DNA from: Macrophomina tecta
Taxonomy: Eukaryota > Ascomycota > Dothideomycetes > Botryosphaeriales > Botryosphaeriaceae
DNA length: 64,000 nucleotides
Direction of reading: 5' to 3'
Assembly: GCA_024180945.1 (NCBI GenBank)
Contig: JAKSGN010000002.1
Coordinates: forward strand, 1,054,001 to 1,118,000
The notes beneath the pieces were generated by a model. That model was not told where the DNA came from. It was given only the letters and a program-made list of their open reading frames with translations, and made no database searches. Made by a program: the position numbers and the translations under genes. The first letter of the stretch is position 1, and each line of letters starts with the position of its first letter. This document shows, one piece after another, positions 21,105 to 32,615 of the stretch.

Positions 21105-21166
21105 CACCCCACGCGGGACTCGAACCCGCAGCCTTTGGATTAGAAGTCCAACGCGCTACCATTGCC
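21105..21166 (-). tRNA. Truncated tRNA-Arg (TCT), 5' end missing
   Basis: Read on the minus strand, there is an anticodon stem TTGGA/TCCAA enclosing loop CTTCTAA (anticodon TCT). It is followed by a variable loop, a perfect T-arm (GCGGG, TTCGAGT, CCCGC) and a 3' acceptor strand GTGGGGT with discriminator G. A T-rich Pol III terminator (TTTTATTTTT) follows about 15 bases later. The D-arm retains AATGGTAGCGC but its 5' strand is damaged. The seven bases expected upstream (complementary to GTGGGGT) are replaced by an AATAACAATA-like sequence. The gene is therefore a pseudogene or was cut by an insertion at about tRNA position 10. Confidence 0.7.
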
Positions 21167-22393
21167 TATTGTTATTGTTAGTAGGTTCACCATAGAATTG
21201 CCGGAAGGATTTAACATACGCTAGCAGGGCTGGATTTGTATCGAAAACAATGTGACATAATTTATATATCATATTTTAAATTTTACCGATGCGCCGCCGT
21301 TAAGCGAGAGCTTTAGCCCGCTCTTACGAAATCGGCTTAGTTGCACCCTCTAATGCTTCTGTGCCTTTGACCAACCTTCCACCATCGTCCATCGACGCCA
21401 ATGGACAAGTCTCACAAAAGCTTCTCAAAGCAACCCAAGAAGGAGGATATGCAACCTTGGCTCCAGTCGCTTCATGCAACGCCGCGACAGCGATTCTATC
21501 AGCACGGTCGGTTCGTAGATGTCCGAGGCAGTGGCGCGTCATGAATCCAATGGAATTCGCCGCCGGACGACGGCTGCAACTCCGTACGTGTATGCTCGTT
21601 TCCCGTCACCGGCAGCTGTGGTGCGTACGGACCAGAGAGCGTTTCCCAAATCTCCAGGCGGTTGGCCCTTCCCCTTCGGGCATGGCCAACGTCCGCCACG
21701 CAACCGCTGGCTGCAGCTCGTGAAATTGCGCGCCCATGCTCTACGGCACGCTAATGCGAGCATCCCTCTTTCGCTATCCCCCATCGCGCCTAAGGTAGCG
21801 CGAAAGGCGCCGGCCCGCAGAATCCATTCCTGGGCGCACCAAGCCTTTCCCCACCCAGGGAAAAGCCAGCTCGAGCGCCGCAACTTAATGGCGCCACCCC
21901 TGCCACGTAGCTAACATTCCCAGACCGCAGACTTGGCCCCGTTGCATCTTTCCAATCCGCCACCTCCAAAGCCTTTCCATTTCTGGTCGCTAGCCGCATG
22001 ACTTTGACGACAGCCTTTGCACCAGACTCTTCTGGAAGGAGGTCCATGACCCGGTGGACGAGGCCTGCGGTGCCAGAAGCTCAACACCAGCCAGCGTGAT
22101 GTGCAGAAGGTGCTCCGAGTCGGCCGACGAAGGAAGACAACACCACCGTAATCAATATTCAAAGGCACCATGAGACGTCTTTGTCCAAACTATGAGCTGT
22201 GACGGCATAACAGCTTAATTACTGTCGCGGTTGAACGCCAGATGATCGCGTATGTAAAGATTTCTGATTGTCCACACTACTCTCACCATCCGACATCAAC
22301 CAACACTTTCTACATTCTCTTCTCCCGCCTTTCCAAATATTACCGCCAACTCGCCACATCCTCCTCAAACAAGACGCCAACTCATCATTAACA
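21167..22393. other. Intergenic, no gene recognised
   Basis: The left third is TA-rich. From about 21360 composition is normal and several overlapping frames of 60-130 codons exist on both strands, none with a domain. The last 200 bases are the upstream region and probable leader of the RALF-like gene. Confidence 0.4.
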
Positions 22394-22666
22394 ATGCGCT
22401 TCTCCGTCGCTGTCCTCTTTGTCGGCGGCATCGCCGCCGCTCTCCCCGCTCCCATGGCCAAACCCGGCCCGGAGCCCAAGAATATCAGCAATGGCGCCAT
22501 GCAGAGGAACGGCATCCCTTGCAACCCAGGTAACGAGGCCAACTGCAAGCCCGGAGGGAATACCGGACCTACCAACCCCTATACGCGTGGCTGCAGCGAT
22601 ATCACCCGATGCCGCCACGACGGCGCTGGTTCGCCGGCTCCAAATGCGGGACAGGATAGCCAGTAG
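22394..22666 (+). CDS. RALF-like secreted cysteine-rich peptide (90 aa)
   Basis: Plant RALF peptides alkalinise the apoplast through FERONIA-type receptor kinases. Some plant-infecting fungi, such as Fusarium oxysporum, secrete mimics. Residues 1-16 are a clear signal peptide (MRFSVAVLFVGGIAAA). After a short spacer comes NISNGAMQRNGIPC, in the position of the family's YISYxAL...PC motif. The diagnostic NPYTRGCSDITRCR then occurs at residues 61-74, nearly identical to the RALF consensus NPYxRGCSxITRCR. Four cysteines (43, 51, 67, 73) match the two-disulfide pattern. Both tyrosines of YISY are Asn here, which may alter receptor binding. There is no dibasic processing site and a 16-residue Gly/Pro/Asn tail follows. 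Start choice: the first ATG giving a signal peptide, with ACAATG context. Function in planta is inferred. Confidence 0.82.
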   Translation: MRFSVAVLFVGGIAAALPAPMAKPGPEPKNISNGAMQRNGIPCNPGNEANCKPGGNTGPTNPYTRGCSDITRCRHDGAGSPAPNAGQDSQ

Positions 22667-25600
22667 TAAGCTGCGGCATATCAAACACGCGGCGATGATG
22701 AATGGCTAACAACTCATCAGGAGGTCGCTGTCTTTACGAACCACACCTTCTTGGCCGAAGACAACGGTCGGCATGTTAATAGAACAGTACTTCTTCCTGT
22801 GTATATATTTGCAATGGAGCAATCGAGGAGCAATGTCGTCTTCACACGGTTTTGTGATTGTCCTTTTGTCATTATTTTCTTCCAGAGCGGATGAAACGGT
22901 GGAAGACGAGTGTAGATCCTATTTATTTTCCTTACGGTCAATGGTATCGCACCGCTACCTCTTTTACTACCAAATCCTCGACAGCTTCAGCGCAAAATCC
23001 TAAATATTCACGTCCATTCTTGCTATCAGCACTTTGCCCTAGCCTTATATGAGCAATGTACGTCTCGAAATAGGATTGTGCTTTGTGAGAGCTGGTTATA
23101 GCGGGAGAAAGTGAGTCAGCGGTGGTGTCAAAAGCTCCCTACAGCTTTAAATTTACTTGTGCATGACCCCGAGGCATTTTGGGCCGTTTGAAAGCGTCTT
23201 AACATGACCTTAGGTTGAAAATGAGCAACGCCAAGGGGGTGGTACCTGGAAGGATTTTCCTGCGACGATGTTTCGGTATTCATCACTCATCCGAGAATCA
23301 CTTTCTTGCATCCTGTATACTGAAGATATTGTTTCCCCAACCGAAAGAGGCATAGTGATCTCACTTTCCGGTACGACACTAGAAGTACTAGACAGACGAC
23401 GTAAGCTCCTCTTGCCAAAGGGGGAAAATAAAAAAGCTCTGGCTTAGTCATGAATGGGTGAACACTTGAATCATGCGTCCAGTCCAACAACTAGATGCAT
23501 AGATATAACCGAGATTGGCTGGACGAGTCAACGCTATACGAGAATCCGCGCGCGCTGATATGTACTGTACGGACAAGTACTTCGGATTCAATATCGCGTG
23601 AGAGCAAGATAGCGCGGAAGAATTGCCCACATGTCACTCTAATTGCGCCCCGGATCGCAACATACGAACTTAAGTGTAAGCCATTCGTGACGCAAATGAA
23701 TGGTGACATGTGCACCAATCCTAACGGTGAGCCTCCACCTCGGCACATCGTCTCGGCTGCCGAGGAAGCTTCTCGGAGCGCGCCGATCCGCGCACTGTGA
23801 AGCAGTCGGTCAACGTCACTTTCAGTTTAGACACTTTTTTTTTCATTCGCACCCGAGCTGGTAGGTCCTCGAGGGAGAAAGAGCATCGTGGGCGCCTCCT
23901 TATGTACCTACCTGCATGTGGGAAGAGAGATGAATGATGCCAAACCATAGGGTTTCGCGCTAATGTTGCGGGGCACATTTAAGGAGTCTAGTGACGGTCA
24001 GTGACTCCATGGATCGTACGTCAGTAAATATGGTTTCAGGTAGAAAGCGAAGTAAAGATGTGCTGGGTGGTGAGCAAGCCGCTTTAAATATCTAGCGTCG
24101 ATGGTCTATACAGATTGGGCGTTTCACAACTCAAAATCACAAAACGACAGTATGTTCTGCGCGACACAAGCCGACCAAACAGCTTCCGGAAGAGAAAGTC
24201 TCATAATGTCTCCGTATCCTTGGCTGCCCATGATGGCCAAAATGCTGGGCACAGAGACAGCACCATAGTGGAGATACGGCAGCGTTAGATTTCTGAACAA
24301 GCCACGCTGTCGACCTAGACGGTCCCACTTAAATAAAGTTCGTATTGAATAGCCTCGATGAAGCCAGGTCTTCATACATTGCCGAGACGTCAAAAAATTT
24401 CCGTTCCCCTTCATCATGAGTCAAAGCATGAGGCCGGCGTTAAGCTAGTTCGAAAGCAGGTCCCGCATGAGCATGGACCGCGACTGCGAAAATACCGATG
24501 TGCTGCGACGAGACAACGCCCTGTTATGACGTAGTAGCAACCGTAGTGGCGGGTTCGAGAGCTTGACAGTCTCCGAGAAAACGTGTCGCCCCTGGGATTC
24601 AAGTGATCTCGTGCCCGTCCGTGATCTGCGCAAACGAGGGCCACGTGCAGCTGAAGATTCCTCCCACCCTGGTCTGTCCACCAAAGCTTACTGCTGTGAG
24701 TCTCAGTATGCTTCGGGCGAGAAGGGTCAGAAGTGCCCAGAGTCGCTCCGTGACCGAGCTCTCGGCGCCAGCAGTTCCAGAGCGGCGGCGACAGTGTCTA
24801 GAGCGTCGAAGAACGAAAGGGGCTGCCAAAGCGATGGATGACGCCTGAGCATGACAGCGGGCCGTGCCTTCAGCTCCACGCTCCCGCAATTCCGTCCCGA
24901 GATGAACCTGGATGCACTCTACCGTGCGGCCCGCTCCTCGTGTAGGCCCCAATCCTGCTAGAGCAACACCAATGTTCACCACGATCGCGCGAATGACTGC
25001 GCGGCCTCGTTCTTAGGTGTCCAACTTATTGAGCAGGAGTATCGCGTCGCGCATGGTTGCGCTCGAGCGGTGATCGAGTCAGGTCAGGAATAGACCCACA
25101 CGCCAGCAGTATCCGAAGGCTTTCCTCCTCAGTGGCTGTGAACTATTCGTGAAGCTCACTGTGCAACAATCTGCATTCGACATGCATTCGTCTCGCGTAA
25201 CGAGCCCATATCTCGGCCGGTCATTCAACAACTGGAGAATACAAGGCCCGAAGTGTCATATAGCCCATGAGGTACAGGCCCAAGCACTTTGCATTGGGCA
25301 TAAGGAAAGTAATGGAGCTCGCTCCGTGCATTCCGGACGCACCTGCTCAATGAGACTAGGGGCCGAATGAGGCGGCCGGTCGCGCAGTGGCTATTAACCA
25401 AGGCCGCTCACAGTGCAAGCAGTCTGAAATCTTGCCGTGTTCTTTTTTTGCAGAGTATTGAGGCCTAGTGCACGCTAACAGTCTCCTCAGAATCGCCCCA
25501 TCATCGCTGCCTTGCGCACGAAGTGCATTATTCATCCCGACGCCGGCACACGGTGTGCATATAGCAAGCGTAGTCGCGTTTTATCCCTAGTCGGCACATG

Positions 25601-27623
25601 TCGCGACATCGAGCGTCGCGAACCGAAACCGTTTTTTTTTCAACGGCTGTGGCTTGAGCCTTGTGCGCTGTTAGCCATCAACCAAAGCATCTGATATTCG
25701 GGTTGTGGTAGGGTTGGATCGGATAAAAGGCGCAAGTTGGCTGCTGTTGTAATGGGGCCGATTACACATGAGGGCCTTCTACGAGTTACTTCTTCAAGGA
25801 GAAGTCCTGTGCTTGGTTTTGCTGAAGGCCGCAGGCTTGTGAATCGGATGGCAATAGGAGCCGGCTGCGCCGCCAACTTGAAGCAACTGCTGCACGACGG
25901 TGGGGGCTTTGATGTTGATAGCTCCTGGAGTGGTGAATGATGGTACACCAATGGGTTGGTTATCGCGATGCGACTGCCTTCTGGTCCAGCAGTTGCAAGA
26001 GCGCCTACTGTGTGCGCTGTGCCGCGGCGATCGATGGTTGCAGATGATGAAGAACAGGCTGTGTAACGGATGATGAGTTGGTGATAGGGGCAAGCTGGCA
26101 GACGATGGAATTCGCGACCGAGGAAGCCGCAATGTTGGCTGCCGCTGGGCTTGACTTGCCAGGGCAGTGCTCCTCCAGCCCGATGCGGTGTGAAAGCTTT
26201 GCATGGCGGCAGGCAAACAGAGTCCAGGTTCCCTGTCAAGCCCAGTGCGGCCTGTATGCTGCAGCTGCCTTTCTTCGACAGCAGGCGTTTGGCTGTTGTC
26301 ATACAATACAAGAGCGTGCCCCACCCACCCAGCCGCCAGTATTCTTCCACCTTGTGCAGACTCCGTTGGTAACTGAGCAGATGCGCAAGGCATCTATTCT
26401 TCGTCTTTATGCAAATCAGGCTCCACTCTACAGAAGGACTGAGCCCTCATGGCTGGAAGATCAGGACGGAGACTGGGAGGAGCCAGTCGATGCCTTGTCT
26501 ACCCATGGGCCGGCCCCCCCCCCCCACCCTGGAGGCTCGGGCTGACAACGCTCTCAGATACCTCTGATGATGAGTGCCCGAGCACTGACGGTGCCGCCGG
26601 AGGCCCCGGGGAATGTCCATGCCCATCGTTCGAAGTAGCGAGGCCATATCCCCAGCACAGCTGGCTCCGACCCTTGTCATGCAGCTTGTGCAGCAGCGGT
26701 GATGGTAGGCCACCTACCACGACGCAACCTTGCAATTGCAAGGATCCAGTCTAAGTAGCGCGATGGGTAGTGCCGCATAGCCAGTGGCGCATCTGGAGTG
26801 GTTTGCAGGACCCGCTCGTGTGTCTGCTCGGAAGCTCTGGCAAAGTGCCTGCAACGGAGGGAAGCAGACAGGAAGCGAGCAGGGCGTTTCGAAGAGCGGA
26901 TATGACGCTTCAGCGTTCAACGTTCGCCTGTGGATGATCATTGCCTCTGCTTCAGACGAGGGTAGCTAAAGGGAACTCTCGGGGCTGGCTTCCGTCACTT
27001 CGCTTTGAAGATCGGCTGTTGCGTGCACTTGCCGCCCCGAGTACACGAGGTGTGCGTCTGGGCTTTGTGCACCTTTGTAAAAGGCTGAAGGAGAGCGATT
27101 GCATGTTGTTCACTGGTTCACCTGCGGGAGGGCGAGAAGTGGCGCGATTCCCGAGACTGCCAAGCGCATCTGGAAGACGAGGGACGGGGGAGGACGACGA
27201 TGCATCGGCTGGAAGATTGGGACTGTTCTCTCATATGCACCTGTGGTGTGCGGGGCGTCGTCTTACGCCATGCGACGCATGCCATTGAGCATCCAGCGCT
27301 CCTGCAGGAGGTTTGCAGCTTTGAGCCCTCGCCTGCTGAAGATTTGCGCAGCAGGCCGGATGTGCATCGATTTCAGGCATCGGGCAGGAATATGACAGAT
27401 AAGATGAGGGGCACTGTGCAGGCTTCACGGCAGCTGAAGCTGTCCAGTGCCGCAGCAAGGCCTCCCTCCACGCCTGCTGTGCATCGACGCAGCCGGCGGC
27501 GACAAGACGCCCGCGCGCTCGCACCCGGCGCCGGCTTTCTTCACGTGCGGCACCGTGTAGGCGCTGCACTGCATGGTGGGCAGCGGCGAGCAGCCAGCAG
27601 CGTCACGGGCGAAGGGCTGGGGG

Positions 27624-27669
<46 letters not shown>

Positions 27670-28761
27670 TGAGAGAGTGAGAGAGAGGAGGGTCACGTGA
27701 TGGTCTGGCTCGCGGCGGCTGGCTGTGCGCGGCAGGCAAGGCCGACGCGGCGGCGAGGGCGGGTGCGGGTCTTTTGATGGATTGTGCGGCACAACAGGCG
27801 GTCGGCTGCGGCGCAGGCTGCAGGTGACGGAGTGACAAGGCTGCGAGTCGAGTGGCCCCCCATCCGCTTGGGCCGGCCCTTGGGGCTTGGGCAGCCGGGC
27901 GAGGCGTGGGCGTGCGCTAACCAACGCGCGCGCTCGCCCTCAACCGTCGCTAGTTAGCGCCTGTTCCGCCCCCCGACAAGTGAGCGCTGAACAAGCGCTC
28001 GACTGCTGCCTGCATTCCCGGTCGCACAGTGGCACAAAGCCGCAGCCCGCAGCCCGCAGCCCGCAGCCCTGCCGCGACCAGTCGCCGCCCGCCGCCAGCG
28101 CGCGCGCCGCCCGCGGCCTGCCTGCCCGGTCGCCAGCCCTCGCGGACGCGCGTGTGAGAGCGGCGCCGCAGCAGGGGCCTCTGCGCTCCCGCCAGCCCAG
28201 GATGCAACCCAGGCGCCGGCGGCGTGCGGGCTCCTCCCGTCGCGGCCAATGAGCGCCGCTGGGCCCCTCGCCTGCCGACTCAGCAGCACTACCTACAGAG
28301 CCGCCTAGCAAGGCTGCTGGTATATCAGGCGCTCCGCAGCCCGCGGCCCGTCGCCCACTCAGCGTGCCAGCCAGCCTCCCAGTCCGTCCACACGCAGCAC
28401 CCGCGGTTAGGCGGGCTCGAGTCATCTCCCGCCCCAGCCTGTTTGCTCGCCCGTCTCGTTCATTAATTTAAGCGCGCAATCGCCGCTTCGACATACATTC
28501 CGCCCGGCGCTGATCCTCCAGGAAAGCGTCGCCGCATGCGCTGCCATGTCCGCCGCACGCCCTTCCCTTGCTTCCCTCTCTCTCCGCGCATGAACGTGTG
28601 CCACCAGCCCACGCTGTTGAGGAATTTCTTCACTCTAAAAAGCCCCCGTCGATCCCACCGCCCTCGGACCTCCATCGACGCCGCCCCCTAGCTCGTCTAC
28701 GCAGAAGTCCTGGCCGCTCCGCATCCCATCCGCACCGCCCTCTGACCACCAAGCCCCGCTG
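22667..28761. other. 6.1-kb stretch without a recognised gene
   Basis: I could not identify a conserved protein on either strand. The longest frames (25640-26350 minus, 26078-26545 plus, 27200-27700 plus) overlap one another antisense and lack domain motifs. At 27622-27665 a (CA)n run passes into a (GA)n run. From about 27700 to 28760 the DNA is GC-rich and pyrimidine-biased, as expected for the promoter and leader of the downstream Zn2Cys6 gene. Parts may be old repeats. Confidence 0.4.
27622..27695. repeat. Compound (CA)n-(GA)n microsatellite
   Basis: About eight CA units are followed by about twelve GA units and an imperfect GAGAGTGA extension. Confidence 0.95.
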
Positions 28762-30797
28762 ATGTCGCCCTCTGTGCGTGAGCCCGTCGTGCACAATGGC
28801 GTCCGCCTGGACGAGAAGGATCGCATTCCCGACACTCCGGTCTCCGGCTTCACTGCTGTCAACGGCCGCTCCCCTCCGCACACGCTCAAGTTGAGCGGAA
28901 ATGGTTCTGAGCGCCGCCACTCGCGCGCTGGCGGGAGCCCCGATACCGACCGTCCGCAGGAGAGGAGACTGCCGTCCCAGCACCGAGACCCCCCCGACCG
29001 GCCGCCGTCGCCCCGCCCACTGGACCGGGAGCCGCGTTTGGCGAGCCCGGGCAAGCGAAAGCGCTCCCTATCCGATGATGATGATGACGACGACCACGAA
29101 GCTGCTGCCCTTTCTCGACGGGGCTCGCGTAGTTTGCCGAGAGGTTCCTTCAGCCCCAGTACCTCCGAAGAAGAGGACGACGAACCCCTGGATGCCGACA
29201 GCAGAGACCCCTCGGCCCGCCCCAGAGACTTCAGCGGCCCGCCGCAAGGCCACGAACGACCGTCGCAAGGCGGCGCTGAGAGAGATGGCTGGGGCCATGA
29301 AAGGACACGCGCTGATGGCGTGGGCCCAAGTGGCCAATACGCCGACGTCCTCCAGCGCGAGCCCCAGAGCATCGATCCCTCGCAACGAAATGCCAACCAG
29401 CCAGATGGAACCCCTTCCCAGTCTAACAACGATTATGGGAGCACGACAGAGTTCACTCGTGCCGGCGTGCAGGTGGACGTGAAAAAGAGGAAAAGAGTTT
29501 TCAGCAACAGGACCAAAACCGGCTGCCAGACTTGCCGACGACGGAAGAAGAAATGTGACGAGGCAAAGCCTGAGTGCAACAACTGCACGCGCGGCGGCTT
29601 CGTATGTGAGGGTTATCTGTCCAAGATGACGTGGCCGAAGCCTGGAGTCGCCAAGAGCCACGTTCCATTGCAATCTAAACACGGCTATGCCGACCATCCA
29701 GGCATCTTTCCCCGGCCACCGACAGAACCCTACCACGAACCTAGACCGCCACAGTCCTTTGAAGGAGCGCGCGCACGACCGATACTGGTGGAGGACGAGC
29801 GCCCAGCTGCGCAGAATGTATGGGCAGCATGGACAGGGCATCCGGAACGTGTTGCTACCAATGACTACAGCAGGACAGCGCCTTCGTCCGAAGCTCCCGC
29901 AAGCCAGCGAGCCTACAACGATCACAGCATGTATACACATGGGCAGTCGGGGCCGTCGATCGTGTCACCCCCGGTGCATCCGCCACAACACCTCAGCAGC
30001 TCGCGTCCAGCGGTAACGGCCCATCTTGCGCTTCAGCAATCGTCGGCGCTACAGTTGACGCCGCAGATGCCGCCGCAAGGACCGTTGACAGAGAAGGAGA
30101 AGATGTTGTCCGGCGACTACTTCGTCCCGTTGTCCCCTCAGTTGATCGAGGAGCGCGACCAATGCAAGATTGCTCTGTGGAAATTCAACAATGCGGCCAA
30201 TCCGGCAAATGGCCAGAGTCGAGAGGAGCAGATGAGGCTGTTCCGGGCAATCCTCGACGCGCCGTACGCGCGGAACCCTGGCAGCAGGTTCACCCTTTCG
30301 GGGAGCATCGGTAGGGACGTGCACATCGAGACACCGTTCCATTGCGATTACGGCTACAATGTCGTGATTGGAGACGACGTCGTTATTGGGCCCATGTGCC
30401 GAATCCTGGACTCCAAGCGGGTGCGGATTGGGTCCAGGTCGATCTTGGGGCCCAATGTGAGCATTTTCTCGATGGACTACAGCAAGAATGCGCGAGACAG
30501 GAGGGGCACCAAGGCTCTGGCCTCAGCGGCCGATGTGCTGATCGAGGAGGACGTGTATATCGGCGGCAATGTGACGATTCTCCCGGACACGGAGATTGGC
30601 CAAGGATCCATCATCGGGGCGGGCTCGGTGGTGACAAGGGGGGTAAGTCGCTCCGCCAGACGGAGATGTGAAGGAGCAGTGGCTGACAGCGCGTATAGCA
30701 AAAAATTCCGCGGTTCCAGGTGTGGGTAGGGAACCCGGCTCGGTTCAAGGAGCAGCTTTGGGAAGACGGCGTGCACCCACGGCCGCCGGCGCGGTGA
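28762..30797 (+). CDS. Zn2Cys6 DNA-binding domain fused to a maltose-acetyltransferase-type hexapeptide enzyme (659 aa)
   Basis: Two exons: 28762-30642 and 30699-30797 (intron 56 nt, GTAAGT...TATAG). Residues 1-250 are disordered and charged. Residues 255-282 form a canonical binuclear cluster (CQTC-x6-C-x6-CNNC-x6-C). A Pro/Ser-rich linker follows. Residues about 444-500 resemble the MAC domain (EKEKMLSGDYF...) of maltose/galactoside O-acetyltransferases. From about 515 on, a left-handed parallel beta-helix reads through hexapeptides such as VVIGDDVVIGP and GQGSIIGAGSVVTRG. The short last exon supplies the usual end (IPRFQVWVGNPARF). The enzyme half would use acetyl-CoA. The Cys6 half implies DNA binding, so it may be a metabolite-sensing regulator. 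Similar fusions are annotated in other Pezizomycotina as I recall. Neither activity is proven by sequence. Confidence 0.9.
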
Positions 30798-31324
30798 CAG
30801 AGCAACTGGGGAAGGACGGGGGATTTGAGCAGCAGCGCGGCGTTTCGGGGCTGGATACGATGACCATGTACTCTAAAAATTCCGGGTAGGGGGCGTACAG
30901 GGCGCAAATGAGCGGCGTGACCCGGGCCCCCGGGGGGGGGGGGGGTGCCCACAGGGCGTGAACATGGGCCGGCAGCGACTAGGCAGGGCAGAGGATCGAT
31001 TGGCTGTGTTTCTGGCCGAGTGGGCCGGGGGAGCGGGCGGGCGGGCAGGCGACGACAAGGTTTCTGGAAGCTCTGGAGGCTTCTGGGTGCGGCTAATAGT
31101 GAGCACGACGGTTTGCAGAAGTCTTCATAAAGTCGGCGGTGGTGGGCGCAAAGCAGGGATATCCCGGCTTGCGTAGATGATTTTCCCTCGGGACCCCCGC
31201 CTCGAGACGCGGACGCGCGCGCGCGAGCTCAGCAGAGCAGCTCCGCCCGCGCGCCAGCTCCCGTCCCGCCGCGCCGTGGCTGCTGCGTCACCGCCCCAAA
31301 CCCTCACCACCTCAACACCACAGC
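30798..31324. other. Short intergenic region with a poly-G run
   Basis: This is the 3' flank of the fusion gene and promoter of the transacylase gene. A G-homopolymer of about 14 bases lies at 30932-30945. GC-rich sequence precedes the start at 31325. Confidence 0.5.
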
Positions 31325-32615
31325 ATGCAGCCCGCCTGTCCCGTCGCCCGCCGCCTGGCGCGCCTCGCCGGCCATGCCTCCCGCCGCCGCACCACCTGTC
31401 CGCACGCGCGCTGCCGGCCGCTCTCGACCCAGCACCCGCCGTCGCGCCGCCCCAAGACGGCCCTGTTCTTCCCAGGCAGGCCCCGCCCCCGCCTCTCCCT
31501 CCGCTGCGCCGCGATGCTGATGCACAGGTTCCAAAGGCCAGGGCGTGCAGCGTGTCGGCATGATCCAGCCCTGGCTCGATGCCTTCCCGCGCACCGTCGC
31601 TCCAATCGTCGACGAGATTGACGAGACGCTCAACCTCAAGCTGTCGCGCATCATCGCCGACGGGCCCAACGCCACGCTGACGGCCACCGAGAACGCCCAG
31701 CCCGCCATCATGGCCACCTCCATTCTCATCTTGCGCGTGCTCGAGTCCGAGTTCGGCTTCCGCCCCGAACACCGCGTCGACTTCACCCTCGGCCACTCGC
31801 TGGGCGAGTTCGCTGCCCTGGTCGCCGGCCGCTACCTCTCCTTCACCGACGCGCTGCGCATGACGCGCCGCCGCGCCGAAGTCATGGCGCGCTGCTCCAA
31901 GGAGGCCTCGGCCGCCATCGGCGGCGGCGAGGTGGGCATGGTGGCCGTCGTGTGCGAGAGCGAGGAGCGCATGCGCGCCCTGGTCGACATGGTCTACGAC
32001 TTCCTGGGCATGAGCTCCGACGGCTCCAAGACCGACTCGGCTACGGACGTGCCCGCCGTCGACAAGGTGCTGATCGCCAACATCAACAGCAAGAACCAGA
32101 TCGTCCTCAGCGGCAGCATCGAGCGCATCGCCATGCTGCTGACCCACCTGCGCCAGTTCGGCGGCCACGACCCGCGCGCCGTGCGGCTGAAGGCCGACAG
32201 CCCCTTCCACTCGCCGCTGATGAAGCCCGCCGAGGAGGAGATGAAACGCATCTTGGCCGGCCCGTCCAAAATCCCCGGCGCTGAGGATATTGTGACTTGG
32301 CCGGGCCACATGCCCTGTATATCGAACGTCACTGCCCGTCCGTTTAGCAGCCGCGCCGAACTCAAGGACCTGCTCGCACGACAATGCACCGAGACAATCG
32401 ATTGGTGGGGCTCCGTGAAGTACCTGGACAAGGAGGAGAAGGTTCGTAGGTGGGTGGGAGTGGGTCCTGGAAAAGTAGGCCGCAATCTGGTGGGAAAGGA
32501 GGTAGGCATGAAGGGCACTGTCAAGGGCGGCGGTGTTTGGGGCATCGATGATCCTCGCCATGTCGAAGAAGTCATGAAGGCTCTGGATGAGACGGAATTT
32601 GCGAATGAAGAATGA
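31325..32615 (+). CDS. MCT1: Mitochondrial malonyl-CoA:ACP transacylase (409 aa)
   Basis: It loads malonyl groups onto mitochondrial acyl-carrier protein for type II fatty-acid synthesis (octanoate for lipoate). Exons 31325-31475 and 31537-32615 are joined across a 61-nt intron starting GC rather than GT (CCCAG^GCAGGC...CAAAG). Only this junction restores the family's FFPGQGVQRVGM start motif. Residues 1-40 are Arg/Ser/Ala-rich, as in a mitochondrial presequence. The nucleophile is Ser138 in GHSLGEF and the partner His is about residue 275 in SPFHSPLM. Length is typical for FabD/MCT1 proteins with a presequence. It is convergent with the SDR gene. A 518-aa antisense frame over this gene is an artefact of GC-rich codons. 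Confidence 0.93.
31476..31536 (+). other. Non-canonical GC-AG intron in the transacylase gene
   Basis: The donor is AG^GCAGGC and the acceptor CAAAG^GC, with a CTGAT-type branch site about 20 bases upstream. No GT donor in the vicinity gives the conserved FPGQGVQ reading. Confidence 0.75.

Noticed and set aside
25640..26545. Overlapping 236-codon (minus) and 155-codon (plus) frames
   Set aside because: Mutually antisense, Cys/Ser/Pro-biased, and neither shows a signal peptide, splice-supported extension or domain.
28635..29940. Minus-strand frames of 264 and 290 codons
   Set aside because: Antisense shadows of the Zn2Cys6 fusion gene's first exon.
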